NCBI GenBank assembly: GCA_965198715.1
Contig: CBDAPV010000002.1
Location: 682,001 to 746,000, forward strand
From: RH-AL1 sp965198715
GTDB lineage: Bacteria; Pseudomonadota; Alphaproteobacteria; Rhizobiales; Beijerinckiaceae
Direction: 5' to 3'
DNA: 64,000 nucleotides
Position numbers and translations under genes: made by a program. Within the stretch, counting starts at the first letter, position 1; each line of letters starts with the position of its first letter. Below the pieces are notes generated by a model. The model was given only the letters and a program-made list of their open reading frames with translations. It did not search any database and was not told the origin of the DNA. Positions 37,415 to 46,329 of the stretch are shown here, piece after piece.

Positions 37415-38203
37415 TTAGCTACGCTGCGAGCCGGTGAGCCGCAGGATCGCCAAGAAGATGTTGATGAAGTCGAGGTAGAGCTCGAGCGCTCCGATCACCG
37501 ACATGCGCGCCGCCATCTCGCCATTGCCAGCGACTTGGTAGTAAGTCCCACGGATCTTCTGCGTGTCGTAGGCTGTGAGGCCGGCGAACACGAGAACGAT
37601 TACGATATTAAGGCCCAAGCTCAGGCCCGCACTTTGGACGAAGAAGACGTTCACGAGGCTGACCAGGATGATGCCGATCACGCCCATGAACAGGAAGGCG
37701 CCCATCGGACCCAGGTCGCGCTTGGTGACATAGCCGTAGAGGCTAAGCGAACCAAACGTCGCGGCCGTGATGAAGAACGCATTGGCGATCGATGTCTGCG
37801 TGTAGATGAGCAAGATGCTGGAGATCGAAAGCCCCATCAACGCCGCGAAGACGAAGAACAGGACGCGGGCCGTCGACGCTGCGATCTTCTGTACCTGCAA
37901 CGAGAAGAAAAACACAAAGGCGAGCGGCGCGAACATCACCACCCAGCGCAGCGGGCTGAAGTAGATCGCCTGGCCGAAGGGCGTGAGAAGCAGGCCGCGC
38001 AAATTGCCGGCGGCCTGCGACGCGTCGTTCGTGACGGCGAACTGGCTGACCAGGAACGCCACGACGCCCGTCACGACGAGGCCGATCGCCATATTGTTGT
38101 AGACGCCGAGCATGAAGGCCCGGAGGCCCTGATCTATGGCGGCGCCGCGCGCTACGGACGGGTTTTGGCCCCATCGTGCGGCGTTGCGATCCCAGTCGGA
38201 CAT
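37415..38203 (-). CDS. Bax inhibitor-1 (BI-1/YccA) family membrane protein
   Basis: A 262-residue protein with seven hydrophobic segments. It has the YccA/YbhL pattern: GLRAFMLGVYNNMAIGLVVTGVVAFL, then FSPLRWVVMFAPLAFVF, FFITAATFGSLSLYGYVTKRDL and the C-terminal LTAYDTQKIRGTYY with the conserved Asp of the proposed calcium-leak pore. ATG at 38203 follows GAGGG. It likely acts in the inner membrane; its physiological role in bacteria is poorly defined. Confidence 0.93.
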   Translation of the reverse strand: MSDWDRNAARWGQNPSVARGAAIDQGLRAFMLGVYNNMAIGLVVTGVVAFLVSQFAVTNDASQAAGNLRGLLLTPFGQAIYFSPLRWVVMFAPLAFVFFFSLQVQKIAASTARVLFFVFAALMGLSISSILLIYTQTSIANAFFITAATFGSLSLYGYVTKRDLGPMGAFLFMGVIGIILVSLVNVFFVQSAGLSLGLNIVIVLVFAGLTAYDTQKIRGTYYQVAGNGEMAARMSVIGALELYLDFINIFLAILRLTGSQRS

Positions 38204-38399
38204 GAAACCCTCGATGAATGTGAAGGCTGGACCGCCTTCGGGCGCCTCACGGACTCTGAGAGGCGGCAAAAACAATATGGATGGAAGCTAAAATCCGTAC
38301 AAGCCTTGGCCAGCCCGGCAGAGGTTAAACTCCGGTAATGCTTAGCATCGGCAAGGCGTTGTCAGGGCGAGGTTTTGGCCGCCGGCGCCGAGCGCGCCG

Positions 38400-40940
38400 T
38401 CACAGATTGTGCAGGTAGGGCGCCGGCTTGCGTCCGAGAATGCGCCACGTGCCTACGAGCCCGAGCACGACGGTGACGGCAAGGGCGCCGAAGGCGGCGA
38501 GCAGCGCCTGGGGCCAGAAGAAGGTGAACTCGAGGCTCATTACCTTGGCGACGATGCCCCAGGCGGCCGCCGTCCCAGCGAGCACGCCGAAGACAGCGGC
38601 TGCTAGGCCGAGGATGCCGTATTCGAGCACGAAGGCGGCCAGCAGGCGCGTGCGTGTGGCGCCGAGCGTCTTCAGCACCACGGCATCGTAGAGCCGGGCT
38701 TCCTGACCGGCGGCCAGTGCGCCGGCCAGGACCAGCACGGAGGCAACCAGCGCGACACTGGCAGCCCCGCGAATCGCAGTGGCGAGCTGCGCCACAACGC
38801 TGGAAACGGCATCGAGCGCGTCCTTGACGCGGATCGAGGTGACGCTCGGGTAAGCCTGCGCCACCTCGCGCAGCAATGCCAGCTCGCGCGGCGCCCCGGC
38901 CTGGGGGAAGGTCACGGTGGCGAGATCGCTGTAGGGGGCGCCGGCGAAGGTGTCGGGCGAGAACACGAGCACGAAGTTGATGCCGAACTTGCGCCAATCG
39001 ACTTTGCGGGTACTCGCGACCGTCGCCGTGATGGTGCGTCCGAAGACGTTGACGCCGATGGTGTCGCCGATCTTCAGCCCGAGGCCGTCGGCGATCTCCG
39101 TCTCCAGCGACACCAGCGGCTTGCCGGAATAATCCGCCGGCCACCATTGCCCGCGCGCGAGGGTCGAGCCGGAGGGCACGCTCGGCGAGAAGGTGATGCC
39201 GCGATCGCCCTGCAGCACCCAGGCCGCCTTCTCCGTAGGCTTGATCTTCTCGGCCGGTACACCGCCGACCTGAGTGATGCGACCGCGCATCATCGGCACG
39301 AACTCGAGCTTGCCATCGCTGGCGTGCATCTCGAGGAAAGAGCGGAAGGCCGGCACCTGGGCGTCCTGCACGTCGAGGAAGAAGAACGACGGTGTCTCGC
39401 CCGTAGCGGTGCGGTGCAGCTGGTTGCGAATGTTGCCGTCGATGAGCGTCAGGGCGACGAGCAGCGCCAGCCCGAGGCCGAGCGAGAGCACCACCGTCGG
39501 CGTCAGCGCGCCGGGGCGGTGGATGTTGGCGACCGCCAGCCTTAGCGCCACGACGCGCGAGTGCGGAAGGCGTCGTGCGAGGACCATGAGCAGCGCCGCG
39601 ACGAACCGCAGCACGACGAAGCCGCAGCCCGTCGCTACCATGTAATAGATCGCCAGCGTCCGCTGCTGGGAGAGCAGCAGGATCGTGGCGACGAGGCCGG
39701 CGCCGGCGAGCGCCACGAGAGCGAGGTAGCGCGGGCGCAGCCGGCGGGCATCGGGCTCGACCTGATCGCGAAACAGCGCCGAAACCGGAATGTCGTGGGC
39801 GCGGCCCAGCGGCGCCATCGAGAACGCCAGCGCCGTCCATGCGCCGTAGAGGAGGCCCGACGCGATCTGCGCGGGGTAGATCGACGGTGATAGCGGAAAC
39901 GGCAACACGGCATTGAACGCCCAGGCGACGACGAAGGGCATGGCGACGCCGGCGGCCAGCCCGATGGCGATACCGAGCGCGGCGATCGCCATCACCTCGA
40001 TCAGCATGAGGTTAAAGACGTAGGTGCCTGTCGCGCCGAGAGATTTCAGGGTCGCGATCGAGGGGCGCCGGCGCTCGACAAAGCCGCGGATGGCATTGGC
40101 CACGCCGGCGCCGCCGATGATCAGCGCGGTCAGGCCAACAAGGGTGAGGAATTGGGTGAAGCGCTCGATGTCGCGCGAGAACTGCGGCGACACGTTCTCG
40201 CGCGTGCGCGCCTCCCAGCCGGCGGCGGGGAAGCTCTTGGTCGCATCGGCGATCAACTGGTGGACGGAGGCGTCGCTTGCGGGATGCGAACCGACGTCCG
40301 GCAGCACCACGCGGTACAGGTGGCGCACGAGCGAACCCGGCTGCACCAGGTTGGTCGCGGCAAGACCGCCGTCGGACACGATGACGCGCGGGCCGAAGCC
40401 GATGCCGGCCGCGAGTTTGTCGGGCTCCTGCACGAGCGTCGCACGTAGCACGAACGCAGCCTCGCCCACGCGTAACGTGTCGCCGATCTTCAGCCCGAGC
40501 CGGGCCGCGAGCGCGGCATCGGCGACCGCACCGAAGGCGCCGTCCGCCTTCGCCAATGCGGTCGCGATCGGCAGCGCAGGGTCGAGCACGACGCGGCCGG
40601 TGTCGGGATAGTCGGCCCCGACCGCCTTCAGCTCGACCAGCGCGGCGTCGCCCCCTTCGCGCCGCGCCATCGCGCGAAGCACGCTGACTTCGGCGAGCCG
40701 GCCGTGGAAGCGGAAGAAGGCCGTCTCCGCCGGGCTCGCCTCGCGCTGGATCAAGTCGAACGAGGCATCGCCTCCGAGGATGACGCGACCCTGGGCGGCT
40801 AGGCCGTCGGATAGCGAGCGTGACACCGAACCGACACCGGAGATGGCGGCGACGCCGAGCGCGATGCAGGCGAGAAAGATCCCGAAACCGGAGATGCCGC
40901 CACGCAGGTCACGTAGCGCGAGGCGGATCAGGAGTGGCAT
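38400..40940 (-). CDS. ABC transporter permease, FtsX/YbbP-like
   Basis: An 846-residue membrane protein with two FtsX-type permease units. TM1 near residue 20 is followed by a large periplasmic domain, then three TMs around 265-380 (LTLVGLTALIIGGAGVANAIRGFVERRRPSIATLKSLGAT). A second MacB-like periplasmic domain follows, and final TMs from about 725 (SVALVASVLVLAGALAAGQEARLYDAVVLKTLGATRTRLL). It matches the YbbP family involved in lipid or lipoprotein handling. The partner ATPase YbbA, usually next to it, is not adjacent. Confidence 0.87.
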   Translation of the reverse strand: MPLLIRLALRDLRGGISGFGIFLACIALGVAAISGVGSVSRSLSDGLAAQGRVILGGDASFDLIQREASPAETAFFRFHGRLAEVSVLRAMARREGGDAALVELKAVGADYPDTGRVVLDPALPIATALAKADGAFGAVADAALAARLGLKIGDTLRVGEAAFVLRATLVQEPDKLAAGIGFGPRVIVSDGGLAATNLVQPGSLVRHLYRVVLPDVGSHPASDASVHQLIADATKSFPAAGWEARTRENVSPQFSRDIERFTQFLTLVGLTALIIGGAGVANAIRGFVERRRPSIATLKSLGATGTYVFNLMLIEVMAIAALGIAIGLAAGVAMPFVVAWAFNAVLPFPLSPSIYPAQIASGLLYGAWTALAFSMAPLGRAHDIPVSALFRDQVEPDARRLRPRYLALVALAGAGLVATILLLSQQRTLAIYYMVATGCGFVVLRFVAALLMVLARRLPHSRVVALRLAVANIHRPGALTPTVVLSLGLGLALLVALTLIDGNIRNQLHRTATGETPSFFFLDVQDAQVPAFRSFLEMHASDGKLEFVPMMRGRITQVGGVPAEKIKPTEKAAWVLQGDRGITFSPSVPSGSTLARGQWWPADYSGKPLVSLETEIADGLGLKIGDTIGVNVFGRTITATVASTRKVDWRKFGINFVLVFSPDTFAGAPYSDLATVTFPQAGAPRELALLREVAQAYPSVTSIRVKDALDAVSSVVAQLATAIRGAASVALVASVLVLAGALAAGQEARLYDAVVLKTLGATRTRLLAAFVLEYGILGLAAAVFGVLAGTAAAWGIVAKVMSLEFTFFWPQALLAAFGALAVTVVLGLVGTWRILGRKPAPYLHNL

Positions 40941-40979
40941 GCAAAGAAGATCATCAGCAGCATGAGCCGCTATATGGGA

Positions 40980-41822
40980 TCAGTGCGTGGCTTCGGGAGC
41001 GCCCGCGACCTCGAAGTCGTCAGCCTCGATGTCGAGCTGGCCGGTCATGGTCGGCATCGAGACGCGCAGCGGCACCACCACGCGGGCGCTCGGGATGGGC
41101 GCGAGCCACACCTCGATGCCCTCGTTCTGCGCCATGAAATTGGTCTGGCGCGAACCGACAATGTGACCCGAGATCGGGTGGTAGCGCGCCGAGCACACGG
41201 CCACCGGGCCGCTGTAGCCCTGGACCTGAACCTCGCGCTCGCCCTGGTAGTGCAGGGCGATGTCGAAGCGGGCGTAGCCATCGTAGATCGGCAGGGTGCG
41301 CTGGCAGGCGGCGGGCCCGGTCAACGATTGACCCGCGGGCACCGGCATGATCAGCGCACTGGTCGGGTCGAGCACGTTGCGCTTGTTGGCCTCGGTCACC
41401 GGCACGCGCTCGGCACGCCATTCCGGCTCCGGGTTGATCTCGACCGCCTTCACCGTACCCGCGTTGAGCGCCATGCGCAGCGTGCGTGTCGCCTCGGAGT
41501 TGACCGCCGATGTCGCGTAGGAGGAGGGCGCGACCGTCCCGCGCTTATTGACCGCGCCGGACGAGGCCAGCGCCATCCGCACGCTCGAGACCATGGCGGC
41601 CAGCCCGGTCAGCTGCGCGTTCAGGCCCATCTGATAGGCCTGGGGCTGCATGTTGCCGTCGGCGTAGAGCTCGCCGATGTGGAGGCCCATGAGAGTCACG
41701 GCGTAGTGCGCTCTCAGCGTCTCTGCCGACACCGCAGGTGCTGCGACGAAAAACGCGCCCGCGACGAGCACCGCGGCTCGCCATTTCGGCAGGAAGCTGC
41801 CGTCCGTCCTCGCGAAACTCAT
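40980..41822 (-). CDS. DUF3108 domain-containing exported protein
   Basis: A 280-residue protein with a signal peptide (WRAAVLVAGAFFVAAPAVSA). The DUF3108 pattern is recognisable: LRAHYAVTLMGLHIGELYADGNMQPQAYQMGLNAQLTGLAAMVSS, and a C-terminal RYHPISGH..IEVWLAPIPSARVVVPLRVSM. Probably periplasmic, function unknown. ATG 41822 or GTG 41834 can serve as start. It lies 39 bases upstream of the YbbP-like gene on the same strand and may be cotranscribed with it. Confidence 0.8.
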   Translation of the reverse strand: MSFARTDGSFLPKWRAAVLVAGAFFVAAPAVSAETLRAHYAVTLMGLHIGELYADGNMQPQAYQMGLNAQLTGLAAMVSSVRMALASSGAVNKRGTVAPSSYATSAVNSEATRTLRMALNAGTVKAVEINPEPEWRAERVPVTEANKRNVLDPTSALIMPVPAGQSLTGPAACQRTLPIYDGYARFDIALHYQGEREVQVQGYSGPVAVCSARYHPISGHIVGSRQTNFMAQNEGIEVWLAPIPSARVVVPLRVSMPTMTGQLDIEADDFEVAGAPEATH

Positions 41823-41834
41823 CGTGCTCGACAC

Positions 41835-42142
41835 CGGGTTCGCTCAAGATCGGTTTGCCGCGTCGCAGAAGCGTCGGCAAATCCGTCGGAAGAATGGCTC
41901 GGCTGCATCAAAGCGCCTTGGTTAACCGATTGCCAATCAATGCCCATCAAATGGTTAACAGGAGTGTTGCACCAATCACAGCGGCATCGCGCCACTGCAG
42001 CCTTGAGCGTCGCGCGCCAACTGCAGCCTTGGACGTCGAAAGAGCATCCTGCGCGACGACATGCCCGCACCAACCCAGTGTATGTTATTGCCCTTCTGGC
42101 GGAACCAGATAAGAGCACGACGTCTCGAATTACGGGTGGACG
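41835..42142. promoter_or_regulatory. Divergent intergenic region with a 26-base-period direct repeat
   Basis: Separates the DUF3108 and ferritin-like genes. ACTGCAGCCTTG followed by a GACGTCG-like end occurs at 41994-42012 and again at 42020-42038, with about 17 of 19 positions equal. GGTTAAC also occurs twice (near 41920 and 41953). No ORF is supported here. The repeats may be regulator sites for the ferritin-like gene. Confidence 0.4.
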
Positions 42143-43066
42143 ATGACGAAATCTGTTGATCTTGATAAGATCGCCGAAGCGACGTTTGACCTTGCGGCCG
42201 AGCGTCGGAGTATCCTGAAGAGTGTCGGTATCGGCGTAGCCGGCCTGGCGATCGGCGGAATCGCGGAGCAGGCGATGGCGCAGGCCGTCGTCCCTGCTCA
42301 GGGTGTCAACGACACCAACATTCAGCGCTTTGGATTGAACTTTGAATATCTCGGTGCCGAACTCTACTTGCGCGCCCTAGGCCAGCCCGGGCTTCCCACC
42401 GCCATGGTGGTCGGACCCCGCGGCCAGGCGGCCGGTCCGGTGTCGGGTGCTCGGCCTGTGGCCTTCCAAAGCCCGACGACCCAGGCCTATGTCACGCAAT
42501 TGGCCAACGACGAGACGCTCCACGTCAACTTCGTGCGCACCAACCTTGGCATTAATGCCGTGGCTCGTCCAACTCTAGAGCTCTTCAACAGCTTCGCGAC
42601 GATCGCCCTCAACGCCGGTCTGGGCAGCGGTTTTGATGCCTACGCCAGCGACGCCAACTTCCTCCTGGCCGCCTACATCATCGAGGAGACCTGCGTCACG
42701 AATCTTCGTGGAGCCGTGACCTTGGTGTCCTCGAAGATGGTCCTCGACGGGATCACCGGCCTGCTCGGCGCCGAATCCTACCAGGCCGGCATGCTTCGGA
42801 CCGCGCTATTCGGGCTGGGTTACGCTAGCCAGACGCAGGCGCTGTCCTTCCTGCGGGTCCGTCTCGACGGCGAGGCCGGGACGCCCACGCAGGGCAGTGA
42901 CCATGGCGTTGGTACGCTGGCGGCTCCGACGATCACCAACGTCGATACCGCCCAGGCCATCCCCGACGAGCGCACCATGACGCAGATCATGCAGATCGCT
43001 TACGGCAGCTCCGCCAACCCGCCGGTTCCGGGCGGCTTCTTCCCGCAGGGCGTCAACATGTTCTGA
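42143..43066 (+). CDS. Exported ferritin-like domain protein
   Basis: A 307-residue protein with a Tat-like start (AERRSILKSVGIGVAGLAIGG, then AMAQA). The body fits the Ferritin_2 family of four-helix proteins, some linked to desiccation. FGLNFEYLGAELYLRALG gives a Glu-x6-Tyr helix, LANDETLHVNFVRTNLG an Glu-x2-His motif, and IIEETCVTNLRGAVTLV another Glu pair. Iron binding is plausible but unproven. It stands alone, with its own terminator downstream. Confidence 0.83.
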   Translation: MTKSVDLDKIAEATFDLAAERRSILKSVGIGVAGLAIGGIAEQAMAQAVVPAQGVNDTNIQRFGLNFEYLGAELYLRALGQPGLPTAMVVGPRGQAAGPVSGARPVAFQSPTTQAYVTQLANDETLHVNFVRTNLGINAVARPTLELFNSFATIALNAGLGSGFDAYASDANFLLAAYIIEETCVTNLRGAVTLVSSKMVLDGITGLLGAESYQAGMLRTALFGLGYASQTQALSFLRVRLDGEAGTPTQGSDHGVGTLAAPTITNVDTAQAIPDERTMTQIMQIAYGSSANPPVPGGFFPQGVNMF

Positions 43067-43073
43067 GGTCTGG

Positions 43074-43094
43074 GCCGGCCGACGTTCGGCCGGC
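43074..43094 (+). terminator. Rho-independent-type terminator after the ferritin-like gene
   Basis: GCCGGCCGA/TCGGCCGGC, a perfect 9-base stem with a 3-base loop, starts 8 bases after the stop and is followed by a short T-containing run (TTCGTTCG). Confidence 0.7.
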
Positions 43095-43199
43095 TTCGTT
43101 CGCGGCTTTGCCAACGATCCGATGCTCCTGTAATCAGGCCGCAGCTTCCGACAATGCGCTCGCAATGTCGTCGCTCTGTGGCTCGAAATCGAGGTGGTT

Positions 43200-44075
43200 G
43201 TGTCTGTCGAGGTCGAGGCGAGCAAGGACGACAGGGGCGAGAACTTCCCTGTCGCTTCGGTCCTGATTGCGCCGCATCATCGCGAGGCGGTCATGGCGTT
43301 CTACCGTTTCGCGCGCGCGGCGGACGACATCGCCGACAGTCCGACGTTGCCGGCTGAGGAGAAGATCCGTCGCCTCGACCTTTTCGAGGCGACCCTGCTG
43401 GGTATTGTGGACGAGGTCGAGGCTGCGAAGCCTCTGCGCGTGTCGCTCGCCAGGACAGGGGTCTCCGCACGACACGCGCAGGATCTGCTGGTGGCGTTCC
43501 GCATGGATGCCATCAAGCTGCGGTATGCGACCTTCGATGAACTCCTGAACTACTGCCGCTATTCGGCCGCGCCGGTGGGGCGCTACGTGCTCGATGTGCA
43601 CGGCGAGGCCGAGAGCACCTGGCCGGCCAACGATGCGCTGTGCTCGGCATTGCAGATCATCAACCACCTGCAGGATTGCGGGAAAGATTATCGCGAGATC
43701 GATCGGGTCTACGTGCCTGCGGAAGTGCTGGCGCGACATGGGGCTGAGATCGCCATGCTTGGGCTTCCCGCGGCGCCCGCACCCCTTCGGGCAAGTCTGC
43801 GCGACTTGGCCGAGCGCAATGCGTTGCTGGTGGAGCAAGGTCGGCTGTTCTCGCCTCAAGTGCGGGACTGGCGGTTGCGTCTGGAGACGGCCATCATCGG
43901 CAAGCTCGCTGCCAAGCTCAATGGCTGGCTCCACGAGCGCGATCCGCTGAGCGAGACCGTGAACCTTTCGAAGCCGGCGGCGGCATGGCAAGCGCTCCTC
44001 GGCGTGGCCGGCAGTCTCGCGGTCGACGCTCTTTCCCCGCGCTCGGCCCCCTCAGCGCGTGTAAGCAAAGCATGA
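43200..44075 (+). CDS. hpnC: Squalene synthesis protein HpnC (hydroxysqualene synthase)
   Basis: Head of the hopanoid cluster. In the HpnCDE route HpnD makes presqualene diphosphate, HpnC converts it to hydroxysqualene, and HpnE reduces that to squalene. The product is about 291 residues with the prenyltransferase-like folds MAFYRFARAADDIAD (first Asp motif) and INHLQDCGKDYREID (second). Start is GTG 43200 or 43194; GAGG at 43191-43194 favours 43200. The stop overlaps the following frame in ATGA. Confidence 0.93.
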   Translation: MSVEVEASKDDRGENFPVASVLIAPHHREAVMAFYRFARAADDIADSPTLPAEEKIRRLDLFEATLLGIVDEVEAAKPLRVSLARTGVSARHAQDLLVAFRMDAIKLRYATFDELLNYCRYSAAPVGRYVLDVHGEAESTWPANDALCSALQIINHLQDCGKDYREIDRVYVPAEVLARHGAEIAMLGLPAAPAPLRASLRDLAERNALLVEQGRLFSPQVRDWRLRLETAIIGKLAAKLNGWLHERDPLSETVNLSKPAAAWQALLGVAGSLAVDALSPRSAPSARVSKA

Positions 44076-44086
44076 GAGAGGCGACC

Positions 44087-44923
44087 ATGGTAGCCCGGCC
44101 CGCACCGCCCGAGAGCGCGGGGCAGGCCAAGAAAAGCTCGTTCTATCTCGCCATGCGCATCCTGCCACGGCCGCAGCGCCAAGCAATGTACGAGGTCTAT
44201 TCCTTCTGCCGCCACGTCGATGACATCGCCGACGAAGGCGGGCCGCGACCCGATCGTCACGCCGCGCTGGAACGCTGGCGTTCCGACGTCGACGCGCTCT
44301 ACGCCGGCACTATCCCGCGGCGCGAACTGGCCGCGTTGCAGACGGCGATCCGCAGCTTCGACCTGCGCCGCGAGGATTTTCACGCCGTGATCGACGGCAT
44401 GGCCATGGACGTCACCGCCGATATCCGCGCGCCGGACTGGGCGACACTCGATCTCTACTGCGATCGCGTCGCGAGCGCCGTTGGGCGACTCTCCGTACGT
44501 ATCTTCGGCACGCCGGAGGCCGAGCGCGACGCCTTAGCCGATCACCTCGGCAAGGCGCTGCAGCTGACCAATATCCTGCGCGATATCGACGAGGATGCCC
44601 GCATCGGCCGGCTCTACCTGCCGGCGGAGGCGCTGCAGGGCGTCGGCATCACCATGACCGCGCCCCGCGCGGTGGCCGCCGACCCGCGGCTTGACGATGC
44701 CTTGAAGACCGTGATCGCCGAGGCGCACGCCCATTTTGCCGAAGCCAAGGCGATCATGGCGCGCTGCCCGCGCCGCAGCGTCAGGGCGCCGCGAATCATG
44801 GCCGAAGCTTACAGCGAAATCCTGTTCAAGACGGTCGTTCGTGGTTTCGCGCTGCCGCGAACCAAGGTGAAAGTCTCTAAGCTGCGCTTCATGCTGTCGC
44901 TGCTGCGCCACGGGCTGATCTGA
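44087..44923 (+). CDS. hpnD: Presqualene diphosphate synthase HpnD
   Basis: Condenses two farnesyl diphosphates to presqualene diphosphate. Product of 278 residues from ATG 44087, which has GAGAGG upstream. ATG 44072, overlapping the hpnC stop, is the alternative. The Asp-rich motifs are YSFCRHVDDIADE and LTNILRDIDEDARIGRLYLP, the second being typical of phytoene/squalene synthases. The C-terminus RTKVKVSKLRFMLSLLRHGL matches HpnD. Confidence 0.94.
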   Translation: MVARPAPPESAGQAKKSSFYLAMRILPRPQRQAMYEVYSFCRHVDDIADEGGPRPDRHAALERWRSDVDALYAGTIPRRELAALQTAIRSFDLRREDFHAVIDGMAMDVTADIRAPDWATLDLYCDRVASAVGRLSVRIFGTPEAERDALADHLGKALQLTNILRDIDEDARIGRLYLPAEALQGVGITMTAPRAVAADPRLDDALKTVIAEAHAHFAEAKAIMARCPRRSVRAPRIMAEAYSEILFKTVVRGFALPRTKVKVSKLRFMLSLLRHGLI

Positions 44924-44925
44924 GC

Positions 44926-46182
44926 ATGGGGGAAGCCAAGCAGGCGGACGGTACGGTCCATGTGATCGGCGCCGGGCTTTCCGGTCTCGCCGCGGCGGTG
45001 GCGCTGGTGCAGCGCGGGCGCCGCGTGGTCGTCCACGAGGGTGCGCGGCAGGCCGGCGGACGCTGCCGCTCGTATTACGACGCCTCGCTCGACATGATGA
45101 TCGACAACGGCAACCACCTGCTGCTGTCGGGCAACACATCGGCGCTGGCCTTCCTGCGGACGGTCGGTAGCCTCGATTCGATGCAGGGGCCCCCCGGCGC
45201 CGACTTTCCTTTCGTCGATCTCGCTACGGGCGAGCACTGGACGGTAAGGCCCAACGCCGGCCAAGTGCCTTGGTGGGTGCTCTTCAAGGCGCGCCGCGTT
45301 CCCGGCACCAAGGCGGTGGACTACCTGTCGCTGGGCAAGTTGCTGAGTGCCCGCCCGACCCAGACGATCGGCGAACTCATGGCCTGCGAAGGTCGCCTTT
45401 ACGACCGGTTGTGGCAACCCTTGCTGCTCGCCGCGCTCAACACCGATCCGCCGGAAAGCTCGGCGGCGCTCGCGGGCGCCATCATCCGCGAGACGCTGGC
45501 GAAAGGCGGGTCGGCGTGCCGCCCGCTAATCGCCGTAGACGGCCTGGGCGCCGCCTTCGTCGAGCCGGCCCTGCGTTGGCTGGAGGCTAGAGGCGCGCAG
45601 GTCAGGCTGGAACGGCCGCTGCGCTCTCTCAACGAGGTCGGCAACCGCGCGACCGCCCTGCAGTTCACCAACGAGAGCGTCATGCTCGATGAAGCCGATT
45701 CGGTCGTCCTAGCCGTGCCCGCCCCTGCCGCGGTGAGCCTGTTGCCGGGCTTGCCGGCGCCCAAAAGCTTCCGCTCGATCGTCAACGCCCACTTCAAGCG
45801 GCCGCCGCCGCCTTCGTTGCCGCCGATCCTCGGGCTGGTGCACGGCACGGTGGAGTGGATCTTCGCGTTCCCCGATCGAATCTCCATTACGATAAGCGGT
45901 GCCGACCGCCTGCTCGACGTGCCCCGTGAGAGCCTGGCCCACACGCTGTGGTCGGACGTGCAGCGGGCCACCGGGCTTGATGATGCCCTGCCGCCGTGGC
46001 AGATCATCCGCGAGAAACGCGCGACCTTTGCGGCCACGCCGGCGGAGGACGCGCGTCGACCTCCGACCCGCACCCGCCTACGCAATCTCGTACTCGCCGG
46101 CGATTGGACTGCAACGGGACTACCGGCGACGATCGAGGGCTCGATCCGCTCGGGCGACAGGGCCGCCGCGACCCTCGATTGA
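44926..46182 (+). CDS. hpnE: Hydroxysqualene dehydroxylase HpnE
   Basis: FAD-dependent amine-oxidase-fold enzyme forming squalene from hydroxysqualene. The product is 418 residues. The Rossmann motif VIGAGLSGLAAAVALVQRGRRVVVHEGARQAGGRCRSYYD is at the N-terminus, and the C-terminal FAD segment is LRNLVLAGDWTATGLPATIEGSIRSGDRAA. It starts 2 bases after the hpnD stop. Confidence 0.95.
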   Translation: MGEAKQADGTVHVIGAGLSGLAAAVALVQRGRRVVVHEGARQAGGRCRSYYDASLDMMIDNGNHLLLSGNTSALAFLRTVGSLDSMQGPPGADFPFVDLATGEHWTVRPNAGQVPWWVLFKARRVPGTKAVDYLSLGKLLSARPTQTIGELMACEGRLYDRLWQPLLLAALNTDPPESSAALAGAIIRETLAKGGSACRPLIAVDGLGAAFVEPALRWLEARGAQVRLERPLRSLNEVGNRATALQFTNESVMLDEADSVVLAVPAPAAVSLLPGLPAPKSFRSIVNAHFKRPPPPSLPPILGLVHGTVEWIFAFPDRISITISGADRLLDVPRESLAHTLWSDVQRATGLDDALPPWQIIREKRATFAATPAEDARRPPTRTRLRNLVLAGDWTATGLPATIEGSIRSGDRAAATLD

Positions 46183-46329
46183 CATCACTTGCGTGGCACT
46201 GCCGTTGCTGCAAAGCAGCATCTCTCGCGCCTGCGGATGCAGAACTGCTATTTTTGACTAGGTGTGTGTCGAAAAAATCTGCGAATTTGACGCAGAGTTG
46301 TTTCGGACCGCATCCGTGAGGAACGAATA

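Noticed and set aside
38362..39840. 492-codon minus-strand frame inside the permease gene
   Set aside because: Frame-shifted shadow of the YbbP-like gene with Arg-rich nonsense sequence.
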